Below, piece after piece: positions 23,372 through 31,201 of a stretch of DNA of 32,632 bases; position 1 is the first letter of the stretch; each line of letters opens with the position of its first letter. The position numbers and the translations under genes were made by a program. The stretch comes from Rugamonas sp. (GTDB lineage Bacteria; Pseudomonadota; Gammaproteobacteria; Burkholderiales; Burkholderiaceae_D), in NCBI RefSeq assembly GCF_025354735.1, contig NZ_JANXMI010000106.1:1-32632 (forward strand), written 5' to 3'. Under the pieces are notes generated by a model. That model did no database searches. It had not been told where the DNA came from and worked only from the letters and a program-made list of their open reading frames with translations.

Positions 23372-25917
23372 GCGAGGAGGACGCGCCGCCGGCCGCTTCC
23401 GCCGTTGCGATGGAGGCGCCGCCGTCGAAAAAAACCGCGCCCTCCACACCGGTGGCGCAAGCCATCGACGACTGGTACGCGCGGCGCGGCTGGAAGGTGT
23501 TCCCGTTCCAGCGCGCCGTGTGGAAGGCCGCGCTGGCCGGACAATCGGGGCTGCTGCACGCCACCACCGGCTCGGGCAAAACCTACGCGGTCTGGTTCGC
23601 GGCCTTGCAACGTGGTCTGACCCCGACGTCCGCGCACGTGGCATCGGTCGCCGTGAAAAGAAAGCCCGGCCTGCGGGTGCTGTGGATCACGCCGATGCGC
23701 GCGCTGGCCGCCGACACGCTGCGCGCCTTGCAGCAGTCGGCCGTCGAACTGGCGCCCGGCTGGCAGGTCGACGCGCGCACCGGCGACACCTCGTCGGCCG
23801 CCCGCGCGCGCCAGAACAAGACGCTGCCCGATGCCCTCATCACCACGCCCGAAAGCCTGACGCTGTTATTGAGCAGGGCCGAAGCCCGCGCCCAGTTCGC
23901 GCAGCTCGACATGATCGTCATCGACGAATGGCATGAGCTGATGGGGAACAAGCGCGGCGTCCAGACCCAGCTCGCGCTGGCGCGGCTGCGGCGGTGGAAT
24001 CCGCGGCTGCTGGTGTGGGGCCTGTCGGCCACGCTGGGCAATCTCGATCGCGCGCGCGAAGTGCTGATGCCCGACGGCGTCATCGTCGAAGGCCACGTCA
24101 AGAAGGAGATCCTGGTCGACACCCTGATCCCGGACCATCCGTCGCGCTTTCCGTGGGGCGGCCATCTGGGCATGCGGATGCTGCCCGCCGTGATTGCGCA
24201 GATCGAACGGCACGTCGCCACGCTGGTGTTCACCAACACGCGCTCGCAGGCCGAGCTCTGGTATCAGAACATGCTCGATGCGCGGCCCGACTGGGCCGGC
24301 CTGATCGCGCTGCATCACGGCTCGCTCGACAGGGAGGTGCGCGACTGGGTCGAGCAGGGCCTCAAGCAGGGCCGCCTGAAGGCCGTGGTCTGCACCTCCA
24401 GCCTCGATCTCGGCGTCGATTTTTTGCCGGTCGAACGCGTGCTGCAAATCGGCAGTGCCAAAGGCATCGCGCGCCTGTTGCAGCGGGCCGGCCGCAGCGG
24501 CCACGCGCCGGGCCGCGTCTCGCGCGTGACGCTGGTGCCGACCCACAGCCTGGAATTGCTGGAGGCGGCGGGCGCGCGCCAGGCCGTGGCGGCGCGCGAT
24601 GTCGAGGCGCGGCCGGTGCCGGAAAAACCGCTCGACGTGCTGGTCCAGCATCTGGTGACGATCGCGCTCGGCGGCGGCTTCCGCTCCGAAGAACTGTACG
24701 CGGAGGTGCGCGGCGCCTGGTCGTATCGCGCGCTGACGTGGGACGAGTGGCAGTGGGCGCTGGACTTCGTCGCGCGCGGCGGCCAGACGCTGGCCGTCTA
24801 TCCCGAGTACCGGCGCGTGCTGCCGGACGAGGAGGGCGTCTACCGCGTGCCCGATGCCGCGCTGGCGCGGCGCCACCGCATGAGCATCGGCACCATCGTG
24901 TCGGAGGCGTCGGTGCAGGTCAAGTTCATGCGCGGTGGCCGCATCGGCAGCATCGAGGAATCGTTCATCGCGCGGCTCAAGAAGGGCGACCATTTCCTGT
25001 TCGGCGGCCGCATCCTGGAATTCGTGCGGGTCCACGAGATGACCGCCTACGTCAAGCGCGCCACCGGCAGCCGGGGCGCCGTGCCGCGCTGGCAGGGCGG
25101 CAAGATGCCGCTGTCGTCGGAGCTGGCGCATGCGGCGCTGGAGCAGTTGCGCCTGGCCGCGCTGGGCGCATATCGCGGTCCGGAGATGCAGGCCTTGAAG
25201 CCGCTGCTGGAAATTCAGCAGCGCTGGTCGGCGCTGCCCACGCCCGCCGCCACGCTGGTGGAATGCCACGACAGCCGCGAAGGCCATCACCTGTTCGTCT
25301 ATCCCTTCGCCGGCCGCGCCGTGCATGTGGGGATGGCGTCGCTGCTGGCGTTCCGCATCGCGCGCACGCGGCCGACGACGTTCTCGATCGCCGTCAACGA
25401 CTATGGTTTTGAATTGCTGTCGCCCGAGCCGGTCGACTGGGCCGCGCTGTTCGGCGCCGCGCATGGCGGCCAGGTGGCGCTGTTCGGCACCGATGATCTG
25501 CTGGAAGACGTGCTGGCGAGCCTGAACGCGGGCGAACTGTCGCAGCGGCGCTTCCGCGAGATCGCGCGCATCGCCGGCCTGGTGTTCTCCGGCTATCCCG
25601 GCCAGCCGAAAAGCGCGCGCCAGTTGCAGGCGTCGTCGTCGCTGTTTTTCGAAGTGTTCCGCAAACACGATGCCGGCAACCTGCTGTTGACGCAGGCGCA
25701 GCGCGAAGTGCTGGAACAGGAACTGGAACTGGGCCGTTTGCGCGCCACGCTGTTGGAATTGCAGTCGCGCGCCATCGCCTTCCGGCCGACCGCGCGCGTG
25801 ACGCCGTTCGGTTTCGGCCTGATGGTGGAGCGCTTCCGCGAAAAACTCTCGACCGAAAAATTATCCGACCGCGTGGCGCGCATGGTGCGCGAGTTGGAGA
25901 AAGCGGCCGGCGCATGA
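23368..25917 (+). CDS. Lhr-type DEXH helicase (Lhr-Core)
   Basis: The 849-residue SF2 helicase matches the Lhr-Core form found in this cluster. Walker A is [11 protein letters not shown] (K71) and the DEWH box is at D186 in [16 protein letters not shown]. Motif III is GLSATLGN and motif [17 protein letters not shown] winged-helix and a C-terminal Lhr domain ([20 protein letters not shown], ending [16 protein letters not shown]) follow. Lhr-Core enzymes translocate 3'-5' and unwind DNA or RNA:DNA hybrids. Residues 82-100 form a linker that includes RGLTPT coded by a dispersed repeat copy (23611-23626). The gene overlaps both neighbours by 4 nt, implying co-translation with ligase and phosphoesterase. 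Confidence 0.93.
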   Translation: MSEEDAPPAASAVAMEAPPSKKTAPSTPVAQAIDDWYARRGWKVFPFQRAVWKAALAGQSGLLHATTGSGKTYAVWFAALQRGLTPTSAHVASVAVKRKPGLRVLWITPMRALAADTLRALQQSAVELAPGWQVDARTGDTSSAARARQNKTLPDALITTPESLTLLLSRAEARAQFAQLDMIVIDEWHELMGNKRGVQTQLALARLRRWNPRLLVWGLSATLGNLDRAREVLMPDGVIVEGHVKKEILVDTLIPDHPSRFPWGGHLGMRMLPAVIAQIERHVATLVFTNTRSQAELWYQNMLDARPDWAGLIALHHGSLDREVRDWVEQGLKQGRLKAVVCTSSLDLGVDFLPVERVLQIGSAKGIARLLQRAGRSGHAPGRVSRVTLVPTHSLELLEAAGARQAVAARDVEARPVPEKPLDVLVQHLVTIALGGGFRSEELYAEVRGAWSYRALTWDEWQWALDFVARGGQTLAVYPEYRRVLPDEEGVYRVPDAALARRHRMSIGTIVSEASVQVKFMRGGRIGSIEESFIARLKKGDHFLFGGRILEFVRVHEMTAYVKRATGSRGAVPRWQGGKMPLSSELAHAALEQLRLAALGAYRGPEMQALKPLLEIQQRWSALPTPAATLVECHDSREGHHLFVYPFAGRAVHVGMASLLAFRIARTRPTTFSIAVNDYGFELLSPEPVDWAALFGAAHGGQVALFGTDDLLEDVLASLNAGELSQRRFREIARIAGLVFSGYPGQPKSARQLQASSSLFFEVFRKHDAGNLLLTQAQREVLEQELELGRLRATLLELQSRAIAFRPTARVTPFGFGLMVERFREKLSTEKLSDRVARMVRELEKAAGA
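23611..23626 (-). repeat. Dispersed repeat, copy 2, inside the helicase gene
   Basis: On the minus strand this reads TCGGGGTCAGACCACG, identical over 16 nt to 32611-32626 and 15/16 identical to 13349-13364. It is translated in frame as RGLTPT. Confidence 0.85.
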
Positions 25918-26594
25918 AGGAACCGGCGGTGGCGCTGAACCCGGAGTTGAATTTAGAGCTGATTTTGGCCGGCGAGCGCGTGCTGCTGCTGGCGCAGCGC
26001 GCGCTGTACTGGCCGCGCGAACGCATGCTGGTGGTGGCCGATATCCACTTCGGCAAGGCGGCTTCGTTCCGCGCGCTCGGCGTGCCGGTGCCGCGCGGGA
26101 CCACCAGCGAAAACCTGGCGTCGCTCGATGCGCTGCTGGCGGCGCATGCGGTGGCGCACATCGTCTTTCTGGGCGATTTCCTGCACGCGAAGGCGGCGCA
26201 CGCGTCGGCCACGGTGGCGGCGATGCTGCGCTGGCGCGGGCGCCATCCCGGCCTGCGCCTGACGCTGGTGCGCGGCAATCACGACGCCCACGCCGGCGAT
26301 CCGTCGGCGCTGCTGGGCATGGCCATCGTGGACGAGCCCTACCTGCGGGCGCCGTTCGCGTTCCGCCACCATCCCGATCTGACGGCGGACTTCTACGTGC
26401 TGGCGGGCCATGTGCATCCGGTCTATCACCTGATTTCGGGCCGGGACGCGCTGCGCCTGCCGTGCTTTTTGCTGGGGCCGGAGCGCGCGGTGCTGCCGTC
26501 GTTCGGCGCCTTCACCGGCGGCCATGCGGTGCGGCCGGCGCCGGGCGAGCGGGTTTGCGTGTGCGCGGGCGAGGCCGTGTTCCAGATTCCGTAA
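25914..26594 (+). CDS. pdeM: Ligase-associated metallophosphoesterase PdeM
   Basis: The 226-residue calcineurin-type phosphoesterase has all the two-metal motifs: [11 protein letters not shown] (D43, H45), [18 protein letters not shown] and LAGHVHPVY. It belongs to the group coded with Lhr-Core helicase, exonuclease and ligase, where it is thought to clean phosphodiester or blocked ends during repair. It overlaps the helicase gene by 4 nt and is the last gene of the cluster. The length is normal and no residue is missing. No terminator with a T-run is visible right after it. Confidence 0.92.
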   Translation: MKEPAVALNPELNLELILAGERVLLLAQRALYWPRERMLVVADIHFGKAASFRALGVPVPRGTTSENLASLDALLAAHAVAHIVFLGDFLHAKAAHASATVAAMLRWRGRHPGLRLTLVRGNHDAHAGDPSALLGMAIVDEPYLRAPFAFRHHPDLTADFYVLAGHVHPVYHLISGRDALRLPCFLLGPERAVLPSFGAFTGGHAVRPAPGERVCVCAGEAVFQIP

Positions 26595-26661
26595 CAAGCG
26601 ACAATTTATTGCGGGAAGCTGAGCAACTTTTACCCGCCGCCTGATACCGGCAGCCGGACCA

Positions 26662-26713
26662 GTCCTACAAAAATGGCTGCGCATGTCCTATATGCGTCGC
26701 CGATCCGCTGACC
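26662..26713 (+). promoter_or_regulatory. Conserved block upstream of the KGG stress gene
   Basis: GTCCTACA (26662-26669), TCCTAT (26686-26691), GCGT and CTGACC (26708-26713) occur in the same order as upstream of the recQ-type gene (18711-18754). The first two boxes are spaced 16 nt here and 15 nt there. It may be a shared promoter or leader element; function is unproven. Confidence 0.4.
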
Positions 26714-26791
26714 TAACATGACTGTTCCTCCAGCCCGACACCCGCATGGGCCGTCCGCTCCGGAGGCCCGACAACCACACAGGAGAGCGTC

Positions 26792-27205
26792 ATGGCAACA
26801 TCGGATCAAGGCAAGCAAGGCGGTAATCAGGGCGGCAAGGGCAGCGACCAGGGTAGCAATCAATCTAGCAACCAAAGCAGCAAACAGAGCGACACCAGCA
26901 AGCGCGGTTTCGCTTCCATGGACCCGGCGCAGCAACGCGAAATCGCCAGCGAAGGCGGCAAGGCCGCGCATGAAAAAGGCACGGCGCACGAATTCACATC
27001 GGAGGAGGCCCGCCGCGCCGGGAGCATGAGTCACAAGAACGACGGCAGCAGCCAAAGCAGCTCCCCCAGCTCGGCCTCGCGCGGCGGCGGTACTGGCGGC
27101 AACCAGGGCAGCGCCCGCGACAAGAATCTGGACGAAGATGATATGGAGCGGGGTAACAAGGGCGGTAGCGGCCGCTCGGGCGGCGCTGGAGGCTCGAAAA
27201 GCTGA
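26792..27205 (+). CDS. KGG-motif stress-induced protein
   Basis: This 137-residue hydrophilic protein has the KGG signature found in bacterial stress proteins and fungal Con-10: RGFASMDPAQQREIASEGGK followed by AAHEKGTAHEFTSEEARRAG. The flanks are low-complexity Gly/Gln/Ser/Asn (residues 5-37 and 85-137), pointing to a disordered, highly soluble protein. AGGAG lies 6 nt before the ATG. It is a single-gene unit ending in a strong terminator. A general stress or desiccation protective role is inferred from the family; the molecular action is unknown. Confidence 0.88.
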   Translation: MATSDQGKQGGNQGGKGSDQGSNQSSNQSSKQSDTSKRGFASMDPAQQREIASEGGKAAHEKGTAHEFTSEEARRAGSMSHKNDGSSQSSSPSSASRGGGTGGNQGSARDKNLDEDDMERGNKGGSGRSGGAGGSKS

Positions 27206-27276
27206 TAGCGCGGATCGATAAGCGAGTGCGTCCGGGCGGGCGGTCCGGGCTTGAAAGGGAATTTGTAGGCATCTTT

Positions 27277-27309
27277 GGGAATCAGCGACATGCGCCGATT
27301 CCCTTTTTT
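27277..27309 (+). terminator. Intrinsic terminator of the KGG gene
   Basis: A perfect 7-bp stem, GGGAATC (27277-27283) and GATTCCC (27297-27303), has a 13-nt loop and is directly followed by TTTTTT. It lies 72 nt past the KGG stop and before the convergent PNPOx-fold gene. No matching T-run exists for the opposite strand. Confidence 0.85.
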
Positions 27310-27338
27310 GCGTCGGCCCGATGTTTGGCCGACCTTAT

Positions 27339-27839
27339 TTAGCCAACCTTGACCGTGCCGTGTTCGCCCAGGTCGCGCGGCTTTTCGCCGGTGATGGCGG
27401 CCTTGGCCATTTCATAGAACTGTTTCATCTTGCTGGAACCGGCGTCCCAGTATTCGGCCGATTCGATTTTCACCTTCAGCAGCGCCAGGTGCGGATCGTC
27501 CAGGCCGCCGGGGAACCAGGCCTTGACGAGCGGATTCCACAATTGCTCGGCCTTGACGCGGTCCTTCAGCAACTGCGCGTGGCCGGTGACGGACACGTAG
27601 ACGCTGTCGTTGGTGTCGGCGAAGCTGACGTTGACCGATGGATGGTTGCGCAAGTCCTGCGTGAACGGCGCCTCGTCGGACGTGAAGAACCACATCTGGC
27701 CGTCATCGTCGATCTGCTGCTGGGTCAGTGGGCGGCTGGTCAACTGGTGGGCGTCGTCGAAGGTGGTGAACATGCCGAACTTCACGTGCTTGATCTTGGC
27801 GGCAATGGTGGCCAACTGGTCTTTATTGTATTGCGTCAT
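27339..27839 (-). CDS. Pyridoxamine 5'-phosphate oxidase-fold general stress protein
   Basis: The 166-residue protein has the split-barrel flavin-binding pattern of the general stress protein 26 group: KFGMFTTFDDAHQLTSRPLT, QMWFFTSDEAPFTQDLRNHP, SVNVSFADTNDSVYVSVTGH and KAEQLWNPLVKAWFPGGLDD. The family binds FMN or a related cofactor, but many members have no proven oxidase activity. The ATG at 27839 has AGGAG at 7-nt spacing on the minus strand; an upstream in-frame ATG lacks a site. It converges on the KGG stress gene and diverges from the Fur-controlled operon. Confidence 0.88.
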   Translation of the reverse strand: MTQYNKDQLATIAAKIKHVKFGMFTTFDDAHQLTSRPLTQQQIDDDGQMWFFTSDEAPFTQDLRNHPSVNVSFADTNDSVYVSVTGHAQLLKDRVKAEQLWNPLVKAWFPGGLDDPHLALLKVKIESAEYWDAGSSKMKQFYEMAKAAITGEKPRDLGEHGTVKVG

Positions 27840-27950
27840 GGTGTGCTCCTTGTGGTTGGTCTGGTGTGCAGCCACCTTACGGTCCTTGCCTAAGCCGCTC
27901 TGTGCGCGGACTCACCATGTCGGTGATTTGTAACGAAGTTGCGCCGGCGC

Positions 27951-27981
27951 TTGACTGCGCAAATGATAATCATTATCATTT
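27951..27981 (+). promoter_or_regulatory. Sigma-70-like promoter overlapped by a Fur box
   Basis: A 21-bp palindrome at 27961-27981 has perfect 10-nt arms, AAATGATAAT and ATTATCATTT, around a central C. It matches the Fur consensus closely. A plausible promoter overlaps it: TTGACT at 27951-27956, 17-nt spacer, TATCAT at 27974-27979. Fur-Fe(II) bound here would block RNA polymerase, so the downstream PepSY-to-reductase operon should be induced by iron starvation. Confidence 0.85.
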
Positions 27982-28073
27982 GTCCGTTTTCAGCGACGTT
28001 GCTGGTGGCTGCTGCGAGGTACACTGGCGTTTGCAGGATGCGGCAACCGTTATTTATCCACCAAGGAAGTCCT

Positions 28074-28721
28074 TTGAGCGTACAAAATGCCAGCCCGGCG
28101 CGCAACGCCAGCCGCGCCGTCTGGCTGAAGAATCTGCACCAGTGGCACTGGATCAGCTCGTCGCTGTGCCTGCTGGCGATGCTGTTGTTCGCCGCCACCG
28201 GCATCACGCTGAACCACGCGTCGCAAATCGAGGCCAAGCCGACCATCACGCGCCGCCAGACCACGCTGCCGGCGCCGCTGACGGCGCAGCTGCGCAGCTA
28301 CGCGTCCGGCCACGACGGCGCCCGCGCCCCGCTGCCCGATGCGGTGGGCCAGTGGCTGCTGGCGACGTGGTCGCTGGAGACGGGCGAGCGCAAGGCCGAA
28401 TGGTCGGCCGATGAAGTCTATCTGCCGTTGCCGAAAGCGGGCGGCGACGCCTGGCTGCGCATCGCCCTCGACGACGGCGCCGCCGAATTCGAAAACACGG
28501 ACCGCGGCTGGATTTCCTGGCTCAACGACGTGCACAAGGGCCGCAACACCGGCCCGGCATGGAACTGGTTCATCGATATTTTCGCCGTGTCCTGTTTGGT
28601 GTTCTGCCTGACCGGCTTGCTGATTTTGAAATTCCACGCCGCCAACCGGCCGTTCACCTGGCCGATGGTCGGACTGGGCGTGCTGATCCCGTGCGTCATC
28701 GCACTGCTCTATATCCACTAA
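28074..28721 (+). CDS. PepSY-associated membrane protein, Fur-controlled
   Basis: From a TTG start preceded by AAGGAAG the protein has 215 residues and three membrane helices: about 27-46 (ISSSLCLLAMLLFAATGITL), one after GPAWNW (FIDIFAVSCLVFCLTGLLIL) and one at the C-terminus (MVGLGVLIPCVIALLYIH). A periplasmic domain lies between the first two. Histidines at helix edges (H22, H25, H48, and H in NDVHKGRNTG) could bind haem, as in PepSY-type ferric reductase subunits; this is inference. In-frame ATG codons upstream (for example 28038) lack a clear site. It is the first gene after the Fur box, so it likely carries electrons across the membrane for iron reduction. Confidence 0.82.
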   Translation: MSVQNASPARNASRAVWLKNLHQWHWISSSLCLLAMLLFAATGITLNHASQIEAKPTITRRQTTLPAPLTAQLRSYASGHDGARAPLPDAVGQWLLATWSLETGERKAEWSADEVYLPLPKAGGDAWLRIALDDGAAEFENTDRGWISWLNDVHKGRNTGPAWNWFIDIFAVSCLVFCLTGLLILKFHAANRPFTWPMVGLGVLIPCVIALLYIH

Positions 28722-28739
28722 ACCAACCACAGGTCCGTC

Positions 28740-29255
28740 ATGACATTACGCTATTCGATCGCGCTCAGTATTCCCTTGTTCAGTGCCAGCGCGATGGCCG
28801 CCGATCTGGCCCTGAAGATCGATGTGCCGCAATTGAACGTGGCCGAATACCACCGGCCCTACATCGCCGCGTGGCTGGAAAACGCGGACCAGAAAGTGGT
28901 CGCCAACCTGACCGTGTTGTACGACGTGCGCAAGAAGGACAACGGCGGCGCCAAATACCTGAAGGATCTGCGCCAGTGGTGGCGCAAGTCCGGCCGCGAC
29001 ATGCAGATGCCGGTCGATGGCCTGAGCGGCGCGACCCGGGCGCCGGGCGAATACACGCTGACCTTCCCGCTCGCGAAGGCGGCGCTCGACAAGCTGCCGG
29101 CCGGCCAGTACCAGCTGGTGATCGAGGCCGCGCGCGAAGCCGGCGGCCGCGAACAGGTCAAGGTGGCGATGCAGTGGCCGCCGACGTCGGCGCAGAGCCT
29201 GGCCGCCGCCGGCAAGGAAGAACTGGGCGCCGTCACCGTCATGCTGCATCCTTGA
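28740..29255 (+). CDS. DUF2271 periplasmic protein with ApbE flavinylation motif
   Basis: The 171-residue protein has a Sec signal peptide (MTLRYSIALSIPLFSASAMA, cleavage near residue 20-21) and a DUF2271-type beta domain (AAWLENADQKVVANLTVLYD, WWRKSGRDMQMPVDGLSGAT). The DGLSGAT at residues 93-99 fits the D-x-x-(S/T)-G-A-(T/S) motif that ApbE modifies, where FMN is linked by a phosphoester to the last Thr, here T99 (ACC at 29034-29036). An apbE gene lies two genes downstream in the same operon. I infer a covalently flavinylated periplasmic electron carrier. The gene is 18 nt after the PepSY gene and 10 nt before the DUF4198 gene. Confidence 0.87.
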   Translation: MTLRYSIALSIPLFSASAMAADLALKIDVPQLNVAEYHRPYIAAWLENADQKVVANLTVLYDVRKKDNGGAKYLKDLRQWWRKSGRDMQMPVDGLSGATRAPGEYTLTFPLAKAALDKLPAGQYQLVIEAAREAGGREQVKVAMQWPPTSAQSLAAAGKEELGAVTVMLHP

Positions 29256-29265
29256 GGCCCAGACC

Positions 29266-30090
29266 ATGTCCATGAAACTGACTAAATCGTTTATCACCTT
29301 ATTGCTGGCCGGCCTGGCGTTCAACGCGCAGGCGCATAAACCGTGGCTGCTGCCGTCGTCCACCGTGCTCGATGAGAAGGAGGCGTGGGTCACGGTCGAT
29401 GCCGCGATCTCGGAGGGCCTGTTCGATATCGACCACCAGCCGTTGAAGCTCGATGGCGTCGTCGTCACCGGTCCCGATGGCGCGCCGGTGGCGTTTGAAA
29501 ACGTCAACCTCGGCAAACTGCGCAACACCTTCGACCTGAAGCTGGCCAAGCCGGGCACGTATAAAATCAGCCTGGTGACGCAGAACGTCGCCGGCAGCTA
29601 CACCATCGACGGCGCGAGCAAGCGTTTCCGCGCGCCGGAAGACGGCTACGCCAAGGAGATTCCGGCCGGCGCCCAGGATGTCGTCATCAGCCACCAGTAC
29701 AACCGGCTGGAGACCTTCGTCACCAGCGGCGCGCCGACGCAGACGGTGCTCAAGCCGAGCGGTGTGGGCTTGGAGCTGCTGCCGCTGACGCACCCGAACG
29801 ACATGCGCGCCGGCGACCAAGCCAGGTGGCGTTTTCTGGTCGACGGCAAGCCGGCCGCGCATCTGGCATTCAGCCTGATACCGGGCGGCGTGCGCTATCG
29901 CGGCACGCTGGGTGAAATCCGCCAGAGTACCGACGCCATCGGCGAGATCAGTTTCGCGCTGCCGGCGCCGGGCATGTATATGGTCAGCGCCGCGACGCCG
30001 GCCATGACGCCGCCGGTCGACGGCAAGCCGGCGCCGCTGCCGGCGCGTCGCATGTCGTACGCGGCGACGGTGGAAGTGCTGCCGCAATAA
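29266..30090 (+). CDS. DUF4198 periplasmic protein
   Basis: The 274-residue protein has a clear Sec signal (LTKSFITLLLAGLAFNAQA) followed directly by HKPWLLPSSTVL, the typical mature start of DUF4198 proteins, where the N-terminal His may bind metal. The rest is predicted beta-rich, with Ig-like repeats (VVTGPDGAPVAFENV; ending MYMVSAATPAM and SYAATVEVLPQ). Family members recur in iron or metal uptake clusters and beside PepSY proteins; the precise role is unknown. It lies 10 nt after the DUF2271 gene. ATG 29272 is an alternative start. Confidence 0.85.
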   Translation: MSMKLTKSFITLLLAGLAFNAQAHKPWLLPSSTVLDEKEAWVTVDAAISEGLFDIDHQPLKLDGVVVTGPDGAPVAFENVNLGKLRNTFDLKLAKPGTYKISLVTQNVAGSYTIDGASKRFRAPEDGYAKEIPAGAQDVVISHQYNRLETFVTSGAPTQTVLKPSGVGLELLPLTHPNDMRAGDQARWRFLVDGKPAAHLAFSLIPGGVRYRGTLGEIRQSTDAIGEISFALPAPGMYMVSAATPAMTPPVDGKPAPLPARRMSYAATVEVLPQ

Positions 30091-30101
30091 TCGCGGTCCT
30101 C

Positions 30102-30130
30102 GGTAACGACAAGGTAACGACAAGGTAACG
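30102..30130 (+). repeat. Tandem 11-bp repeat carrying the apbE ribosome-binding site
   Basis: GGTAACGACAA is present at 30102-30112 and 30113-30123, followed by a partial third copy GGTAACG (30124-30130) that ends at the apbE ATG. Each copy contains AAGG or GG that can act as a Shine-Dalgarno core, so the site is effectively duplicated. Confidence 0.9.
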
Positions 30131-31201
30131 ATGCGCCGGGTACTCCTGCCTCACCATATTTCGGAAGACCCGGCGCCGGCCGGCGGCACCATCGTCGACG
30201 TCGAAGGACGCAGCATGGGGACCACGTGGTCGGTGCGGCTGGTGGCGCCGGCCGCCGCGCCGGCGCGCTTTGCGCCGGACCTGCGCGATGGCTTGCAGCG
30301 GCAGCTCGACGCCGTGGTCGCGCAGATGAGCCATTGGGATGCGCAGTCCGACCTTGGCCGCTACAACCGCGCGCCGGCCGGCAGCTGGCACGCGCTGGCG
30401 CCGGATTTTTTCGCCGTGCTCGATTTCGCGCTGGACGTGATGCGCGACTCCGGCGGCGCCTACGATCCCTGCGCCGGCGCGTTGGTCAATGCCTGGGGCT
30501 TCGGCCCCGAAGGGCGTTACGACCAGCCGGACTTCATCGCACCGACGCGGGAGCGGATCAACGCCGTTCGCGCCCAGCGCGCCGCGCAGCTGGTGCAGTT
30601 CGACCGCGCCACGCGCCAGCTCTATCAGCCGGGCGGCGTGCGGCTCGATTTTTCCGCCGTCGCCAAAGGCTATGGCGTCGACAAGCTGGCCGCTTGCCTG
30701 GACGCGCAGGGCGTCCATCATTATCTGGTCGAAGTGGGCGGCGAGTTGCGCGGCGCCGGCGTCAAGCCCGATGGCCAGCCGTGGTGGGTGGCGCTGGAAC
30801 AGCCGCCGTCCGCGATGGCCGCGCCGCCGGCATCGTCGGCGCCGTCCGCATCGTCCGATATTGCGCCGCTCGATGACGTGGTGCTGGCGCTGCACGGCCT
30901 GTCCGTCGCCACGTCGGGCGACTACCTGCGCTATTTCGAGCGCGATGGCCGGCGCCTGTCGCACACCATCGACCCGCGCAGCGGCGCGCCGGCGCCGCAC
31001 GATCTGGCGTCGGTGACGGTGGTGCACGCGCACTGCATGGCCGCCGATGCCTGGTCGACGGCGCTGACGGTGCTCGGTCCGCAGGCCGGCCTCGCGCTGG
31101 CCGAGCAGCGCGGGCTGGCGGCGCGCTTCGTGCGGCGCGGCCCGCACGGCTTCCACGAAACCTTGAGCAGCCATCTGCGCGCCATGCTGGAATCGGCATG
31201 A
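30131..31201 (+). CDS. apbE: FAD:protein FMN transferase (ApbE)
   Basis: The 356-residue enzyme should transfer FMN from FAD onto Thr/Ser of partner proteins with a Dxx(S/T)GA(T/S) motif. Family landmarks are present: GRSMGTTWSVRL, YDPCAGALVNAWGFGPEG, LDFSAVAKGYGVDKLA, YLVEVGGELRGAG, LSVATSGDYLRYF with LSHTIDPRSGAP, and the metal-binding AADAWSTALTVLG. An Ala/Ser/Pro insert occurs at about 230-252. No signal peptide or lipobox is visible at MRRVLLPHHISEDP, unlike typical periplasmic ApbE. It overlaps the reductase gene by 4 nt and lies downstream of its probable substrate, the DUF2271 protein. Confidence 0.93.
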   Translation: MRRVLLPHHISEDPAPAGGTIVDVEGRSMGTTWSVRLVAPAAAPARFAPDLRDGLQRQLDAVVAQMSHWDAQSDLGRYNRAPAGSWHALAPDFFAVLDFALDVMRDSGGAYDPCAGALVNAWGFGPEGRYDQPDFIAPTRERINAVRAQRAAQLVQFDRATRQLYQPGGVRLDFSAVAKGYGVDKLAACLDAQGVHHYLVEVGGELRGAGVKPDGQPWWVALEQPPSAMAAPPASSAPSASSDIAPLDDVVLALHGLSVATSGDYLRYFERDGRRLSHTIDPRSGAPAPHDLASVTVVHAHCMAADAWSTALTVLGPQAGLALAEQRGLAARFVRRGPHGFHETLSSHLRAMLESA

